This document shows, piece after piece, positions 34,524-47,798 of a stretch of 64,000 bases of DNA. Location of the stretch: contig OZ038423.1 in the NCBI GenBank assembly GCA_964036155.1, positions 45,027,249 to 45,091,248 of the forward strand. The letters are read 5' to 3'. The notes beneath the pieces are model-generated. The model did no database searches, was not told the DNA's origin, and was given only the letters and a program-made list of their open reading frames with translations. Position numbers and translations under genes: made by a program. Source of the DNA: Diploscapter coronatus. Lineage: Eukaryota; Nematoda; Chromadorea; Rhabditida; Rhabditidae. Positions within the stretch are counted from its first letter, which is position 1; every line of letters begins with the position of its first letter.

Positions 34524-37500
34524 CTGGAATTAAATGTGATGAAAACCTCGGTTGAAAAGATATTTATTCGAGATAAAGTGCGGTTTGTATCCAACTACAA
34601 GTACGCGATTTTCAGGAAGTATTTTCTATTGAAAACCCCTTTTTGTTTATAAGAAATTAGATGCTTTTGATAATAATTTGCAGGAAAATATGAGCAAATG
34701 AGCGAAAGTCGTATTTTTGTAAACTAGCGCAAAGGTTCACTGGGAAAACGTCCTCATTTAGAAAAAAACGGCAAAGGGGTGAGACTAAAATTTTCGGACT
34801 ACCATTTTTGGGATAAATAAGATTACCGCTGAACGGACCGATTTCGTATATTCTCATTAAAGAAGGGATATATGAAATCCCCAAAGGACGTAAACTTGAG
34901 ATAACCATTTATCCCATGCACCCCTCGTCATTTCAAGCTCGACGTTTATACACTCAATGTCGTATTTGAACGAACGGGTTTGCAGTCCCATGCTTTAACA
35001 TTAAACTGGAGATTTCGTAGTTTGGGCAGGTGCAATAAATTGAAAAAGGTAGCCTTTTCGCAGGAAAAAATTTCTCAAAATCCGATTATCGAATGAGAAG
35101 CCTATCTGGGAAGAAAAAACGGAAATATCATGAAACGTAAAAAATGCAAGTATTTTCGAATTAGATTTAGATAATAGTTTAGCATCGCAAGATCAGGGTT
35201 TACATAAAACATGAATTGTATACCTTTAAAACTAAAATTTTTGATGAGAATAGGAACTTTCAGACAGATACTTTCGGATTAGTTTTAAAAGACTTCCCAA
35301 AAGGATTTGTAGCGAAAAATCTAGACATCTATCCTTCATATATCGGATGACACGTCTAAGACGAACATATTAAAGGTTCCGTATTTTATATTCAAGAAAA
35401 AAATATCCGGAAGTCTACCCTCCCGAGATGAAGATGCACATGAAATATGCTGGCCCCGAATTCCATGCTGGATGGCCTAGAGAAGCTTGAAAATTCTAGT
35501 CTAATAATAAAACATGGGCAGGAATACACGGGTGGCGTATTTTATAAGACGCTATTAATTATTGATCAGCCACAAAGTCCTATTTTGAAATAACAACACA
35601 CTACTACTGTCAAATGCAGATGTCTGCGTCTATGTCCTCTCATAATGGTTAAGGATAGACGAGTTAGAGTATCTTCGACCACGCCCCATTTCGAAGTATT
35701 TTCAAAGTGCAAAACATGGTAATGGTACGTGTATAGGGATTATCATTTATTTATCCTTTCCCCAAAGGACAAGTTTAGATTTTAAGACCTATATTTTGGT
35801 CTAAAATGGTGGGAAAAAGTCGAGCACTGCTACAAAAATCATGAGGGTAAAACTCAGACGCAGCAAACTTCGTCGATTTTAAAATCTTCAAGATGTGATA
35901 GGTGAAAACCTCTAATCCCCGAGCCTTTATCCTCAAGTTCCGGCCCTAAAACACACGGGGACATGAAATAGAATCTCCCACTTAAGAGTAGAATTTAAAG
36001 AAATACGATAAAAGCCAAGGAACGAATGTTCGTTCGGGTGTTTGTAACTAAAAACCTTGGCTAATTTGTGTAAAGTTCCGATTTTCCGACTAGTCGTTTT
36101 GTAAATAAAATCACGAGATCGTGAGAACTTGTGGCCAAACAAAACTCCATTTCGAAAAAGAGAACCCGACAGCCAAGCAAAATTCTGACATCGATGTCAG
36201 ATTTAGAAATGAATATGCCGGAGTCTGTAGTCGGGGACAACTATTTTCAGGATTTCGACAAAAAGCCCCAAATGATCATTACATAAACATTTCGTGGGAA
36301 TTGCCTCTTTTACTAAGGTACAAATTATGCAGGCCACATGACATCAAAGATTTGTATAGGGCAATTAGGGGATTTATCATGAGTTCGAATATACCCATAT
36401 TACGTGAAATTAGGTAATGAGTAATAGGGATTGATGAAAATTTGTAGTTGTAATAAACAACCTCTTGAAAAGTGTCATGGGATTTGGTAATTATTTATGA
36501 TATAGTTAAAATATTGGAGTTTTCAAAAGTTCATTTAAAAAATCTCTAGAATACTATTACGTAATCATTACATATTAAATAAAAAAAAGCAAAAATTGAT
36601 TGGGAAGGATTATCTTCTGAGGTAACGATAGAAAGATATCTGTATTTTCCTTGGAAAGCTTTGATAATCCTTATTTTATCCAAATCCATACGAACAAGAG
36701 ATAAACTAGGAATAAGAGTATCATGTACAATGAAGATTTTTGATGCTAAATATTTCATGTGCAACAGAATAAGAAGGATTTTCCTGGGAAAATTGAATTG
36801 AAGATTATTCCGAAGAAAGCGCACTCATTTAGCGAATTACAGAATTAAAGTCTCGGGGCGAGAAATTGTGAGAATTAGAAACCTCCATTTTAATGGAGAA
36901 AATGTAGGTAAAAATTCAAAATACGGGGATTTTTAAATCCTACAAAAGTTCGAAAATTCTCAAAAATGTCTGAAAAGCCGAGTTTTGAACAGCGAATCTT
37001 CAAAGGCTATTACGTGAAAGCCCGTCAAGTTTTTCGGTGATCATGAATAATTCGAATTTTTAAAGTTGAAACTTGCAGATTTTTAAAGCTTACCTCGAAA
37101 AACTTAACTGGAATTTTGAGAAATATGACTTGAAAAACGAGCAGATCTATTTCAGAAAATGCGAGGTCTGAAGTGAAACCCTTGAAAAGTAGCACATGAC
37201 AGTGGGAAGCAGGGGTTTCTTGAAAGTGGCCGAAAATGGGATGTAAATCTCGGAATGGTTAAGGGAATCCTGGGGACTTCAAAATAAGATATCAGATCTA
37301 GAACGATTTGGAAGTGTTCAGAATCAGGTGTTCATTTTAGTGAACAAAGTCTCGAAAATTACACCCTTCAAGTCGACTCCAAAGCTAAGTTTTAGCGATG
37401 AAGCGAATTTTACGATAAACTGGTCGTCTGAATAAAAATAAACGCTTAGAATTTTTAGATCAAGTTAACCATAGCATGGATTAGTCCAGTTATTCACTTT

Positions 37501-38934
37501 TTCAGGGATCTTTTCTAAGAAATAAGCCCTGCAACGGAAATGAGAAATTCGAAGCCTCGAATTTTGGAGCAAAAGAAAAAGCAGTTCTTTGAAGGCTCAC
37601 GCTTGACAAAACTCAAATAAGACACCAAATCATGCACAGAATAACGTGTGAAAATATAAAGTTCAAAACAATCAGTATTATTTTAAGCATATTCTATTAG
37701 TTAACACGATTTAAAGCAAGTCGACATGTTTAATATCAATTTAAGTATTAGTAGTAATTGAATTTCATTAACATAAGTGGCAGGGATCGATGATTATGAA
37801 AGAATTTTCTCGTCGATTCAGAATATATCGGAAGTAGGACTTAGATATCGATGAACAGATGAGCATTCGTGCTACAGTAGGTTTTATATCGACGATCCTA
37901 TATATTGCTGAATATTGGATTTCTGCTGGACACAATGGGAGTATATGGTTATAGTTCAAGATTCGTTCCCATATCACATGTTTATCCATTAGCAAACACC
38001 AATTAACATTATTTAACAGCAACTTTCTAAAAATCGATTTATTATTCGATAAAAATTCCGTAGGATCACAGTCTTGGTTGGCACTGAACAAATCGAATTT
38101 GTAGCTGCAAATGGCCACCCCCTCTTTCATTGGAGCGTGAAATTTCCTCATTAGAGTGCAACTACCAACTCAATTCAAAATCAATACTCGGAAAAAGAAT
38201 AAAACACGATTTGGAAATAGAAATTTGAATATTTTGATGAAGTAACAAGTTCCCCAAAGAAAATTTGAAAGTGATAAAGCCAAAAATGACTATTCAAATA
38301 AACGAGGAATTGTCATGGATAAATAAAATGATTCGGGAATACTTTGCTCCCGAAACTTTGGAATAAAGTTTTGAAAGCAAAGTACCTAACTTATGAAATA
38401 GAGCTTCAACATAGAGTAATATACCTGGGAAATGGTATTTTTCATGAAATATGGAATTTCCAAGCAAAAATCTGCAATGAATAGAATAAAAATAAAAAAA
38501 ACAGACGTGTATCAGAATAAAGCCATGAGTTGAATAAAAAACCTATCCGAAGAAAAAATCATACAAAAATACTCGTACCTCATAAGATAAAACACACTAG
38601 TTATCGATAAGATATAGAAAATAAATTCATGAAAAATGAAATGAAGTTAGAAAAACTCCATTTCAATGCAATCCCAATACCAGTAAGGCGAAAATTTTGA
38701 TCGTACTTCCAAAGTTCCAAAAGAAACTTTGAAGTCATGACTATTTTTAGCAAAGAAACGAAATATTTTGGACCCTGAATTGGTGACTTGGCATTCATTT
38801 TTCAGTACTGATCAAATTTATCCACGAGTACTTTTCAATAAATATGATGGGAAGTTTGAGTGAAAAGTACTCACAGCCAAAAAGTATCAGTATTGAAACG
38901 AATAGACGGTATATTTTGAGTGGAGTATACCGAC
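34524..38934. other. Gene-poor region, probably with the missing 5' end of the membrane protein gene
   Basis: Weak exon-like frames on the minus strand at 34657-34908 and about 34915-35005 may belong to the membrane protein, but phases do not join cleanly. A 127-codon minus-strand frame at 37768-38151 and a 98-codon plus-strand frame at 36121-36417 are unexplained. No RNA gene seen. Confidence 0.4.
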
Positions 38935-41514
38935 TTAGAGTTCTTCCTTGAGCAGGGTGTACCTATTGCCGTCTGGTTTGAGCTTCTGGAATACAGAGGG
39001 TGGTGCTTCGGTCTAGAATTTGCAAATTACTTCATCCTTTTCAAAGTTTATATCGTTGTTAGTAAACAGAAATAAACAGCAACTCTCCTTCACGTATTGG
39101 GACTTTGCTCAAACTCGCTTTCGAGCTACACATTAGAATTTTCATAGACGTGGACAAAACCAATAAATAAAAATAAAAAACAATAAAATCGCTTTTCAAC
39201 ATGATATTGATTATTACATACATTCTTTTGAAATGACCGACAAAACATGGAGTTTGGTTAATCCACAAAATTGTTAGAATGCACTCAGAAATTAAGAAAA
39301 AGTTAGTCCCAATCCAAATTCTTTAAACTCAAGTTGCTGTCTACCTCTTCCTCAACCTTTTGTTGTTGAGGAGCTGAGGGGTCGGCCTGAGCCGGGTCAG
39401 GTCCGTGGTGGAACTCCCTGTGCAGCTTGCCGCTATGCAGATCCAGGACGAATTGACGCAGTTTTCCGGGCACTCTGCAAGTATTTTAATCTACTGAAAT
39501 ATAGTGTCACCCGACAAAATGAAAGTATGCCATATCTATGCTATTTTCGGGCAGTGACATGGTGGTATTATTGAATTTTAGCGAACGCTAGCCTTGAATA
39601 TTTTAAGGACTTATTAGGTGATGAAATATTTAAAAACAAAAAAAAATCAATAAGCATTTAAAAATGAAAAAAATCGCCACCCACTTAGAATCGGCATAGT
39701 TGGGGAAAAGGTACATGTGCCTGAATGAGTCGATGGCGATCACAGGCAGATCCTTCCCCGTTTTGCCCATGTGATGCAGCGGATGAGCGAATTTCACACC
39801 GTCAGCAACCAACGCGTTGATGGCTCCTCAAATTGACGCTAATTGAAAGATTCGAAATAAATTTTAAGTTTCGAAATATTACAATATGACAAAAGTAATG
39901 TGTTAGTTAAAGAGAGGGTAAGGATTTTTTCGCTGATCTTGTGCACTATTTCTTAATATTTCGAAGTTGCCAAGTTGTCAAAGAAAACCTGAAATTTAGG
40001 AAATTAGAAGAAAAAAAAACTAACTGGTCTGGTCTGGAATTTCGCGAATCACGTTCTCCGTGAACTCCTTTTCGCTGGTCTTGTCGTCAGGGTGCTTGAA
40101 CAGGATGAGGAATGGCAGACCCTCCTGAAATTTGACCTCGTTTCAAAAACAATTGATCTCCTTTCTAGAGTTTCGAACCTCGGTTAATTCCTCGGCATTT
40201 TGGAAGGTGATCTCCCTGATCAGAGAGATGCACTTGTCCGAAATCCACTGCTTCATGTACTCGAAGGTTTGCCAATCGCCGGTAAAGTCAACACTATCCC
40301 CGGTCTGAAAATATTTTACCTCTTTTCAAGAAAAACGATCTTTTCAAACAAATACGATCTTTTTGAAAGTTTTGATCTATTCCAACAAATATTCATTTTT
40401 GACTTACTCCTTGGGAACGGAAAGTCAGCTTGGGTCCGCCCTGTGTCACTTCATGGAATTCCGGACCAGACGCAGCGAAAAAGTCGCACTCTTCACGGAG
40501 GGCTGCGGCTACCTGAAAATTTTATCAAGTAAAATAATCAATTTAAAAGTAAAAAAGTCATAAGATTTAAAAAATAATAACCTTTCTCAGATTTTCGAAC
40601 TCGGTGCCCGCCAATTGAGGGAAATAACCGATGAAGCCTTTTTTAGCGCTCTGCAATAAAAAATGAATACAAAAAATAAAATAATTTAAATCAAAAATAA
40701 TCATTTAAACAAATAGCGATTTTTTCAAATAATTTAAAAATTACATTGAGTTTCTCATCGAGCTGAGCCTTGGAAGTGACCGGCTTGAGGCTCTCTTCCA
40801 GTTGATGGTTGATGTACTCCGTCAAAGCGTCCGCTGAGCGGGCGCTTCTAAAAATAAAAGAAGTAGTTTTAGAAAATAAATACCAAAATTATTTCGAAGA
40901 TTTTTTAAAATTCAAATAGTTTGTAAAAATATACCTGTACTCCCTCTTAACCAGCTCGCCGTATCTGAACAACTTCAAAGTGGGGTACTTATTGACATGG
41001 TACTTGGAGGCGATATCCGCTAAAATTAAACAAAAAGATCTTATCATTGTTGAGATGATAAAGAATGATAATAACTGATAAAGTCAAATTAAAAAAAGAA
41101 AAAAAACTTACGATTTCTATCAGCATCCACCGAGGCCCACATAACTTTCCCCGTCGGCCTGTCCTTGAAATTGTTCGAAGCCTGAAAATCAAATTCACTT
41201 TTTCAAACCGGCGTTAATTTTTTTAAATGTGTTACCTGTTCGTAGATCGGCTTGAGTTGCTGCGAAAAACGACACCAATCCGCATAGAAATTCACGAACA
41301 CTATCTCGTTACCGGCTGAAATTTGAATCGCTAAAAATTATCCAGGACATTTTTGCGCTCTTCTTTATCATGGTAAATAGATTTTATTAAAGGAGAAAAT
41401 GGACTCACTCAAAATTCCATCGATATTTTGATTGGTCAACGGAGTGACTTCGGCCTTGATAAACGTCGAAAAAACGCACAACGAAAGCGCCAAAATGAAC
41501 AGGTAGAGCCTCAT
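38935..41514 (-). CDS. ERP44: ERp44, thioredoxin-family ER quality-control protein
   Basis: Twelve exons on the minus strand (41514-41409, 41315-41236, 41181-41112, 41019-40935, 40847-40745, 40650-40582, 40512-40408, 40304-40179, 40124-40025, 39826-39685, 39474-39345, 39012-38935) encode 397 residues (human 406). A signal peptide (LYLFILALSLCVFS) precedes the thioredoxin domain with the ERp44-specific active site CRFS (VNFYADWCRFSQQLKPIYEQ) in place of CGHC. Later segments include YPTLKLFRYGELVKREYR, LPFLILFKHPDD and INALVADGVKFAHPLHHMG. The C-terminus VFQKLKPDGNRYTLLKEEL carries a KEEL ER-retrieval signal (RDEL in mammals). ERp44 retains client proteins such as Ero1 and unassembled secretory proteins through mixed disulfides. 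An acceptor (ATTTTCAG) lies 14 bp before the ATG. Confidence 0.95.
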
Positions 41515-42232
41515 TTTTGGTGATTACCTGAAAATCTCAAAATATCAACATTTCACGAACAATCACGGAAATTTCACGATTTTCAGGAAAATTTTCAAAG
41601 TTTTGAATGGCGAAAACTCAAAATGATCTCAAGGTTATAGACGAGTTTCAAAGGGAGGCTAAAATTTGTAGGATTTGCAAAAAACGGCGATAAATTTGGA
41701 TTTTGCAGTCTGACAAAAATCAGCCCCAGATCTGAAAATAACATCGTGCTCTAGCGATAGGAGCTCTATGCAACGTGGAAAACTCACTAGCTCATGAGAG
41801 GGGTAAGAGAAAAAGAGAAAAGGAAAAGGGAGAAAGAGCGGAGAGTAGAGCGGTGAAAAGTGCATTTTTCGGACAAATAAAACCAGATAAGTAAAAGTCA
41901 CAGAAATTTTACTGCATTCCCAAAACTTGAAGAAAAACTATAGATAAATTTTATTTTCAAAGATGAAAGAAAAATACACGTGAGCATTGAAAATGAAAAA
42001 ATAAATGTTTAAAAATTGGAGAAAAATCTCAATTTTCAACGAGAAAAACAGTAAATATTGAAAATATTGATAACCACCAAGTTAAATGACGAAAAGTTTT
42101 CAACGAGAATAAATATGAGAACGTTGACCAGTAAGGATAAAGTGGATGTTTGAGAGATCGGGCTATCGGGAAATGGGCGGACATGTGAATGAGTTTGGTT
42201 GGCTGATCGTTGATCCGTTCATCGTTTTGCAT
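41515..42232. promoter_or_regulatory. Spacer between rpb-6 and ERp44 with a purine tract
   Basis: 718 bp. On the plus strand 41797-41855 is almost pure A/G (pyrimidine-rich on the coding strand of ERp44), resembling nematode promoter T-blocks. This suggests ERp44 has its own promoter rather than being strictly the last gene of the upstream operon. Confidence 0.35.
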
Positions 42233-43239
42233 CTACCAGTCGTTGACTTGGAGCTGATCGACGGCCCAGTCTTCGAACGATCCATCTGAAAAAAGACGTT
42301 TTTAAAGGCGGACTTACATTTGATCCCAAGATTAAAAATGCCGATGTAGTAATATTTATCGCAAAGGCGATTTAAAATCGGAATTTTCTGGGGCAAAAAG
42401 ATGAATGTTTTCATTTTAGCACCTGGCAGGTAGCGTCGGATGATGATCGGGATACGCTTGCACTTCAGCTCTTTGCGCGCGATCTCCAGGGGGTCCGTTT
42501 CTGAATTTTTTGAATTAAACAAATCTTTTGTTGCCATTTTTCAAACTCAAAAGCCCTAACTTTTTTTTGTATTTTCTGGAAAGATTCATTTTTACTCGTT
42601 CAACTTTGAATTTTCGCAAAATTGCGTTCAAAGCCCGACCTCCTTCCAACTCGACCATGACGGGCGCGCCCATGGCGATCTGGAGAGCCCTCGTGCCGAG
42701 GACGCGCGCGCGCTCGTATTTCGTCATGATGGGCGTCGTCACGCGCTCCGTCGATGCTGTTCCCTTGTCTTGCTGCAAAAACACATTTTCTCATTCTTAG
42801 CCCAAAGATATAGCTTTTTTCTCTTCAAAGTTTTTAATTTCATCATACAATAAAATTTCAAAACATCCCTGATCTAATATTTTTGCAACTTCTGTAAATA
42901 GTTCTCCAAACGACCTGCAGAGAACGTCTCATTGGGAAGAGAGCATTTTATTTTTCTGATTAGGAAATTGTTAGATTCCGCAGCTGACCTCGATTAAGTC
43001 AATGTGCTCCTGCCCCTCGTCGTCCTCCTCCTGCCCGTCCATCTCAACGTCTTCCATCTGGTCGTCGTCGCCCAAATCATCGTCTCCTATTTCCTGAAGA
43101 AAATTCGAAATTGACCACTTTTCAAACAGATTTTAGATTGGTCTCTTTTCTGGAATTTTTTTTATCTTTTGGAAGATTATCTGATTTTTCAACTTTTTGA
43201 TTTTCCGCTCCCAACCTGATAGTCATCGTCGTCCGCCAT
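42233..43239 (-). CDS. rpb-6: RNA polymerase subunit RPB6 (common to Pol I, II and III)
   Basis: Five exons (43239-43216, 43093-42989, 42772-42640, 42500-42423, 42285-42233) encode 130 residues. The N-terminal third is acidic ([19 protein letters not shown]), as in all RPB6 proteins. The conserved core is unmistakable: [60 protein letters not shown] (split by the last intron) and [13 protein letters not shown]6 stabilises the clamp and assembly of all three nuclear RNA polymerases. The 5' leader has two acceptors (CAG at 43285-43287 and 43260-43262), fitting trans-splicing. The gene begins 304 bp after the UTP14 stop codon on the same strand. Confidence 0.97.
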
Positions 43240-43543
43240 TGTTTGCTGTAGTAGACGAACTGAATCAGAAGAGAAGAGCGCTTACTGAAAATTGAAAAAT
43301 TTGAATGTCACAAAGATGCGGAGAAAGTATTCATACGGTGTAAAAACCGTCTTTGAAAATAGAAAATCCAAGAAAAGTGAGAAAATTTATGTAACTGCCC
43401 CAACAAAAACAAGAAATAACCCGTGTTTTGAAGAAAAACAACGCGATTTTCGCAGTGGCATCTTCGGAAACAATGAACTTGGAAAAGCACTTGCGAAAAT
43501 CAATAACAAACAACAACAAATATCGATTTTCCATTGGTTTTCT

Positions 43544-46500
43544 TCATTCGTCGTCTTCGCTTGAACTTTCCGCCTGTTCGAGCATGTTCTTTTTGATCAT
43601 CTCCTTCTTGTTGATAGGCAAAATAGGACGACCTCCCTGAAAAAATGACATTTGCTTTCAGAGCTATTTTTTTCTTCCAATGAGTATTTCCTATTTGTTC
43701 CTTCAGAAATATTTGAACCAAAAAATTTCTAAAGAAAATCCAACCTTGGTAACGACAGAGGGCCTGCAAAGTTGTCCAGTGACGGTGGCGGTATTCCAGT
43801 CCTTTCCAATGGGCTGTTTGACGACTGCTTCAAAGTCTTGGACTCGGGTATAGGGGAAGGGTAGAGTCTTGGGTTGAAGATTTTCGATTTTCTGCAAATT
43901 AAACAAATTATCATTTTATTTTTTATATTTTAAAAGATTTTCGTTTTTTACACGTTTTTTCAATATAAACCATGCCATATTTGGCAGAAATTCAAAATGT
44001 TGCAAAGTGCGACATGCTTTTTGAAATCTAACCTCAACGATATTCTCCTTGATGATGACTCCTTTCCGAACAGCGTCTTTTCTCTTCTTCTCCCTCGCTT
44101 TTACAATGAATTTCTGGCGTTTTCTGCGCTCAGAAATCCCAGGACCGACCCAATTTCCCCAGCCAGGCAAGTTCAGGTCAGTGTCTTTGGGACGCTCTCC
44201 TTCTTCTACCTGAAGATGCAATCATTTTTAATAATTCTTTTTACAAATCTAGACACTTTGGGTCAGATTGAGAAATTTGGCTGCGTAATCTTTCCTCCCA
44301 AAAGTGTCATATTTCCTTCCAAAACGCGGAAGAAAGAGCCAGAAATAGTGCGTGAAAAAGAAAGCCAAATGGGAAAGTGTTTGGGAGGAAAGATTACACA
44401 GCCGAGAAATTTTAGGGAGGAAATCTAAAAATAATGTTTTTTTTTCGAAATATGATTAGGATGTTCATAACCAGAGTCTTAGATAAAATTTCGACTTAAA
44501 GGGTGAGGTCTGGCTAACATTTTATATTTAAGATTTACCATTTCTTTCTCCTGCTCAAATTCAGCAATGACATCATCGTCCTTGAAGGCTTCCGCAACGA
44601 TTTTGGCTCGTTCTAAAGAATTGTTTCCTCAAAAATAATTTCAAAAATCAAAAATACCATCTTCAATCTCGTCGATTTTTTCCACCAGATCCGCCGAGAC
44701 TTGTTGGAGAGAGCCGGTTTCTAGCTGAAATACAAATAAACAAGGAGATAAATAAAATAAAGGGAAAACTACCTGCAAGAAGTTGTTGGGGTTGAGACTG
44801 ATTTCCAGATCCAATTGCTTTTTCTGCTCGTAAATTTTCTTCCTCTCCTCTGCGTCCTTTTCTTTCTGTTTCAATTTCAACTTTTTCTTTCTCTTCTTCT
44901 GTTTTTCCTCGTCTTCTTGAGCCTCCTCCCTCGCAACTTCATCAGCCAGTTGGTCGGCGGTCTGAAATTAGCAAGTAGCAAAAATGGTATAAAACTTTCC
45001 AAAATGGCACTCACATCCAGAACCCTTTTTGCGAGTTTTGCCTCAGCTTCCTGGAACAGAATGTCGATATCTTGGGACTCGGCCAAGGGAGTCTCTTCTT
45101 TTCTTTCTTTTCCCTTCTTCTTCTTTTTGAGTGGTTCCTCGACGGGTTCACTTGGTTCCGAATTTTGCTCTGGGTTTTCCGCTTCTTTTTCCTCCTCCCA
45201 ATCCTCATCCAGCTCGAAATTTGCGTCTTCCTGAAATTAAAAAAAATTGTATTCGAAATTATTTATTTCGAAAATCGAATTTTTCTACTTCTTCAATTTC
45301 CTGCCCCGCACCGCGTTTTCTCGCGTTCTCGAGTTCCTTCCTTTTCTGCTGTCTCAGAGCGAAGAGGTATCTTCTGAAACTGGATATATTAAATCCAAAT
45401 TTATAAAATTTAGATATTTGAAATCCCGTACCTCGCTGCAACCGCTTCGATCCGTTCTTCCGCGGTCTGTTTGAGCTCCTTTTCAGCAGTCTTCGCGGCG
45501 CTCTTGATCATGTCCGTCACACTCTCTTTCTTTCCCTCGTCTTCTTCAGATTCCGACTCGTCGATCGCCAACTTTGCCTTGATCTCTCGGCCGAATCTGC
45601 AAACGATAAAAATGCGTCATTTTTGCAAAAGTGCTGCAGGGTTTTTGGCGGTAGTTTTTACGAGTAGTACGAAAGATAGAAAATGGAAATAGTCAATTTA
45701 AAAATCTAGAAGGAAATTCGAACTTTTATCGCACTATTTTTACTACTAAAATTTTCACCTGAAATGATCCTCGATTTGTTTCCTGAGTTCTGAATCCCGA
45801 GAAGCGTATTTAAGCGCGTCAGAGTGGAACTTGTTGCGAGCGCGGTGCTTCAGAGTGCCACGTTCCTGAAAATACGTTATTTAAAATTTCCTCCACTCAG
45901 ATTACGATAACTCTGCTCTATTAGAATATACCACAGTAAGAAAATTGACTTACAATAACTCTCTGAGTCTCCAAGGCTTTGAGTTTTTCCTGGGCTGCCT
46001 CCGGGTCCCGAATCAGTAACTCTTCAAGTTCTTTGACAAGTTGTTTGCGTTTTTCCCTTTTCAGAATACGGTGGTATCTGAATTTTGGGTTTAATTAGAA
46101 GTGAACAAAATAAGGATATATGGAGTCCAAAGAATACTGAAATTCCTTACGATTTGGACTTGATTTTGCCCGCATATCGATATTTTGCCTCCCGGTAACT
46201 GATCAACGCCTTCATTCTCTGCATTTGAGAGAGCTTCTGCTTAGCCTAAAATCAAAAACTTTGGTTTCGAAAAATATGCCGCACTTTTCAAAAATTAGAA
46301 CTGTCAAGTGCGGCAGAGTAATTTTTGACAATCCGACCTCCTTCAAATTCATGGCTCTGATGATTTCCAGTTCCGCCTCGGTGTAGACGTCATCGTTGGT
46401 CAGGTTGTTCTTGGAGCTGTTCAAAATCTGGGCGATTTCTTTCTCCATTTCGGTGCGAGGCTGAATTTTTTAATGTGTTGCATAAGGAACAAATAAAAAA

Positions 46501-47564
46501 TATCTTTAACTCTTGAGAAGATTCAAATTGATATTTAATTTTTAAAATTGAATTAAATCAAATTACCGTGAATCCTTCAGCTTGCTGAGCAGCGGTCTCC
46601 ACGTTATGGATGTGTTTGAGATCCATGGGGAAGGTCAGCTGAAATTGAAAAATAAGTCAAAGAAAGAAATTGTTCAAAACCTGATCCGCAAGTCGGTTAG
46701 AATTAACGATATCAGTCCAAACAGAGAGGTCCTTCCTAAAAATATAATATTTCTCAGATTTATAAAAATTTCTCAAAATGATCCTAGAAACAATCTAGAG
46801 GCTATTTCCATTGAGAATTTTAAATATCAGCCCCTCCAAGACTATATAATCATTTTCCATTCGTCAAAACCTTACTTTTCAAACTTTCTGCGGGAATTCT
46901 TTGAAAAATTTCTATAGTGAATTTGAAGTATCAGGTCTAGGGATATATGAAAGCTCATTATTCCAAGTGGATATATGAAATCTCAAAGGATATCTAAATT
47001 CTCCTTACTTGAGCAAATCATATCCGACGGCGGACTGTATCTTCTCCCTGGCCTGTCTGTGAATGGGCGTGGGGAGAGTCTTGGCTTTCTTTGCCTTCTT
47101 TTCGATTTTCCCTTTCTTCTCCTTGCGTTCTGCCTTGTTCTTCTCCTTTTCAGCGACAACAGTCAGACCGATTTCAGATTGACGTCTTGCTTTTGTGAGG
47201 GCTGACCTGGAAAATAGTTAGCTTAGATTTTTTTTTGTAAATTGTCTTTTTTTATTTTATAGGCTGTCTTTAAATTTTTAAGTTTGTTGCAAGTTTTTTA
47301 CTCACGATTGCGTCTTGATAGAATCCAACAGATCATCAGAACTGATTTTCGGGGCCGTTTTGCGGATCATTTTCTGAAAAATTGGAGATTTTACAATTTT
47401 CTAGAAACTCGCACGAAAAATAGTATTTTTGGGGAACATTCTACTCTTGTATTCTTGATATTTTTAGATTTTCATTTTTTAAACCCTACTTTCTTCGAGG
47501 TCTGGGCCGTGATGGACTGAAGTAGCACTTCATGAGCGGCATCATCGATGTCTGAGTCACTCAT
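43544..47564 (-). CDS. UTP14: UTP14, U3 snoRNP / small-subunit processome component
   Basis: Eighteen minus-strand exons (47564-47490, 47373-47306, 47206-47009, 46735-46681, 46638-46567, 46460-46338, 46245-46151, 46077-45954, 45865-45759, 45596-45432, 45373-45289, 45230-45015, 44961-44773, 44724-44658, 44612-44539, 44209-44033, 43891-43745, 43636-43544) encode 709 residues. UTP14 landmarks: LPTPIHRQAREKI, KIKSKSYHRILKREKRKQ, ERGTLKHRARNKFHSDALKY, NPNNFLQ, EAFKDDDVIAEFEQEKE, LPGWGNWVGPGISERRKRQ and LPFPYTRVQDFEAVVKQPIG with WNT nearby. Long Lys/Glu-rich coiled segments lie between. UTP14 acts in the nucleolus in 18S rRNA maturation with the helicase Dhr1. The start codon directly follows TTTTAG, a probable trans-splice site, 234 bp after the atp-3 stop. 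Confidence 0.95.
44279..44403. repeat. Inverted repeat in a UTP14 intron
   Basis: 44279-44302 (GGCTGCGTAATCTTTCCTCC...) and 44380-44403 are reverse complements over 24 bases with one mismatch, separated by 77 bp, inside the intron 44210-44538. AAATTT flanks both sides. It could be a short MITE or a hairpin in the pre-mRNA. Confidence 0.65.
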
Positions 47565-47798
47565 CTAAAATTTTAGATCCGAGTTTCTAAAGCCAAAAAA
47601 TCTACAAAATATCAAAACCGGTATGAAACCAAGTTTCCTAAAAATTTTCTAATAAAACAAAATTAAATCGAATATTTATCTCGTCGCTAAAATCTATTTC
47701 TTTTCACAATTTACTAGAGAAAATGTACGAATGAAAACGTGGGTGGGGTTCAGATTTTTCGATCATAAAAATTGATGAGACGACTTTTGAATTTTCTC

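Noticed and set aside
42528..42800. Plus-strand 90-codon frame opposite rpb-6
   Set aside because: It is the antisense shadow of the conserved RPB6 exon.
44815..45377. Long plus-strand Phe/Leu/Ser-rich frames
   Set aside because: They are complements of the Lys/Glu-rich UTP14 exons, which produce such frames automatically.
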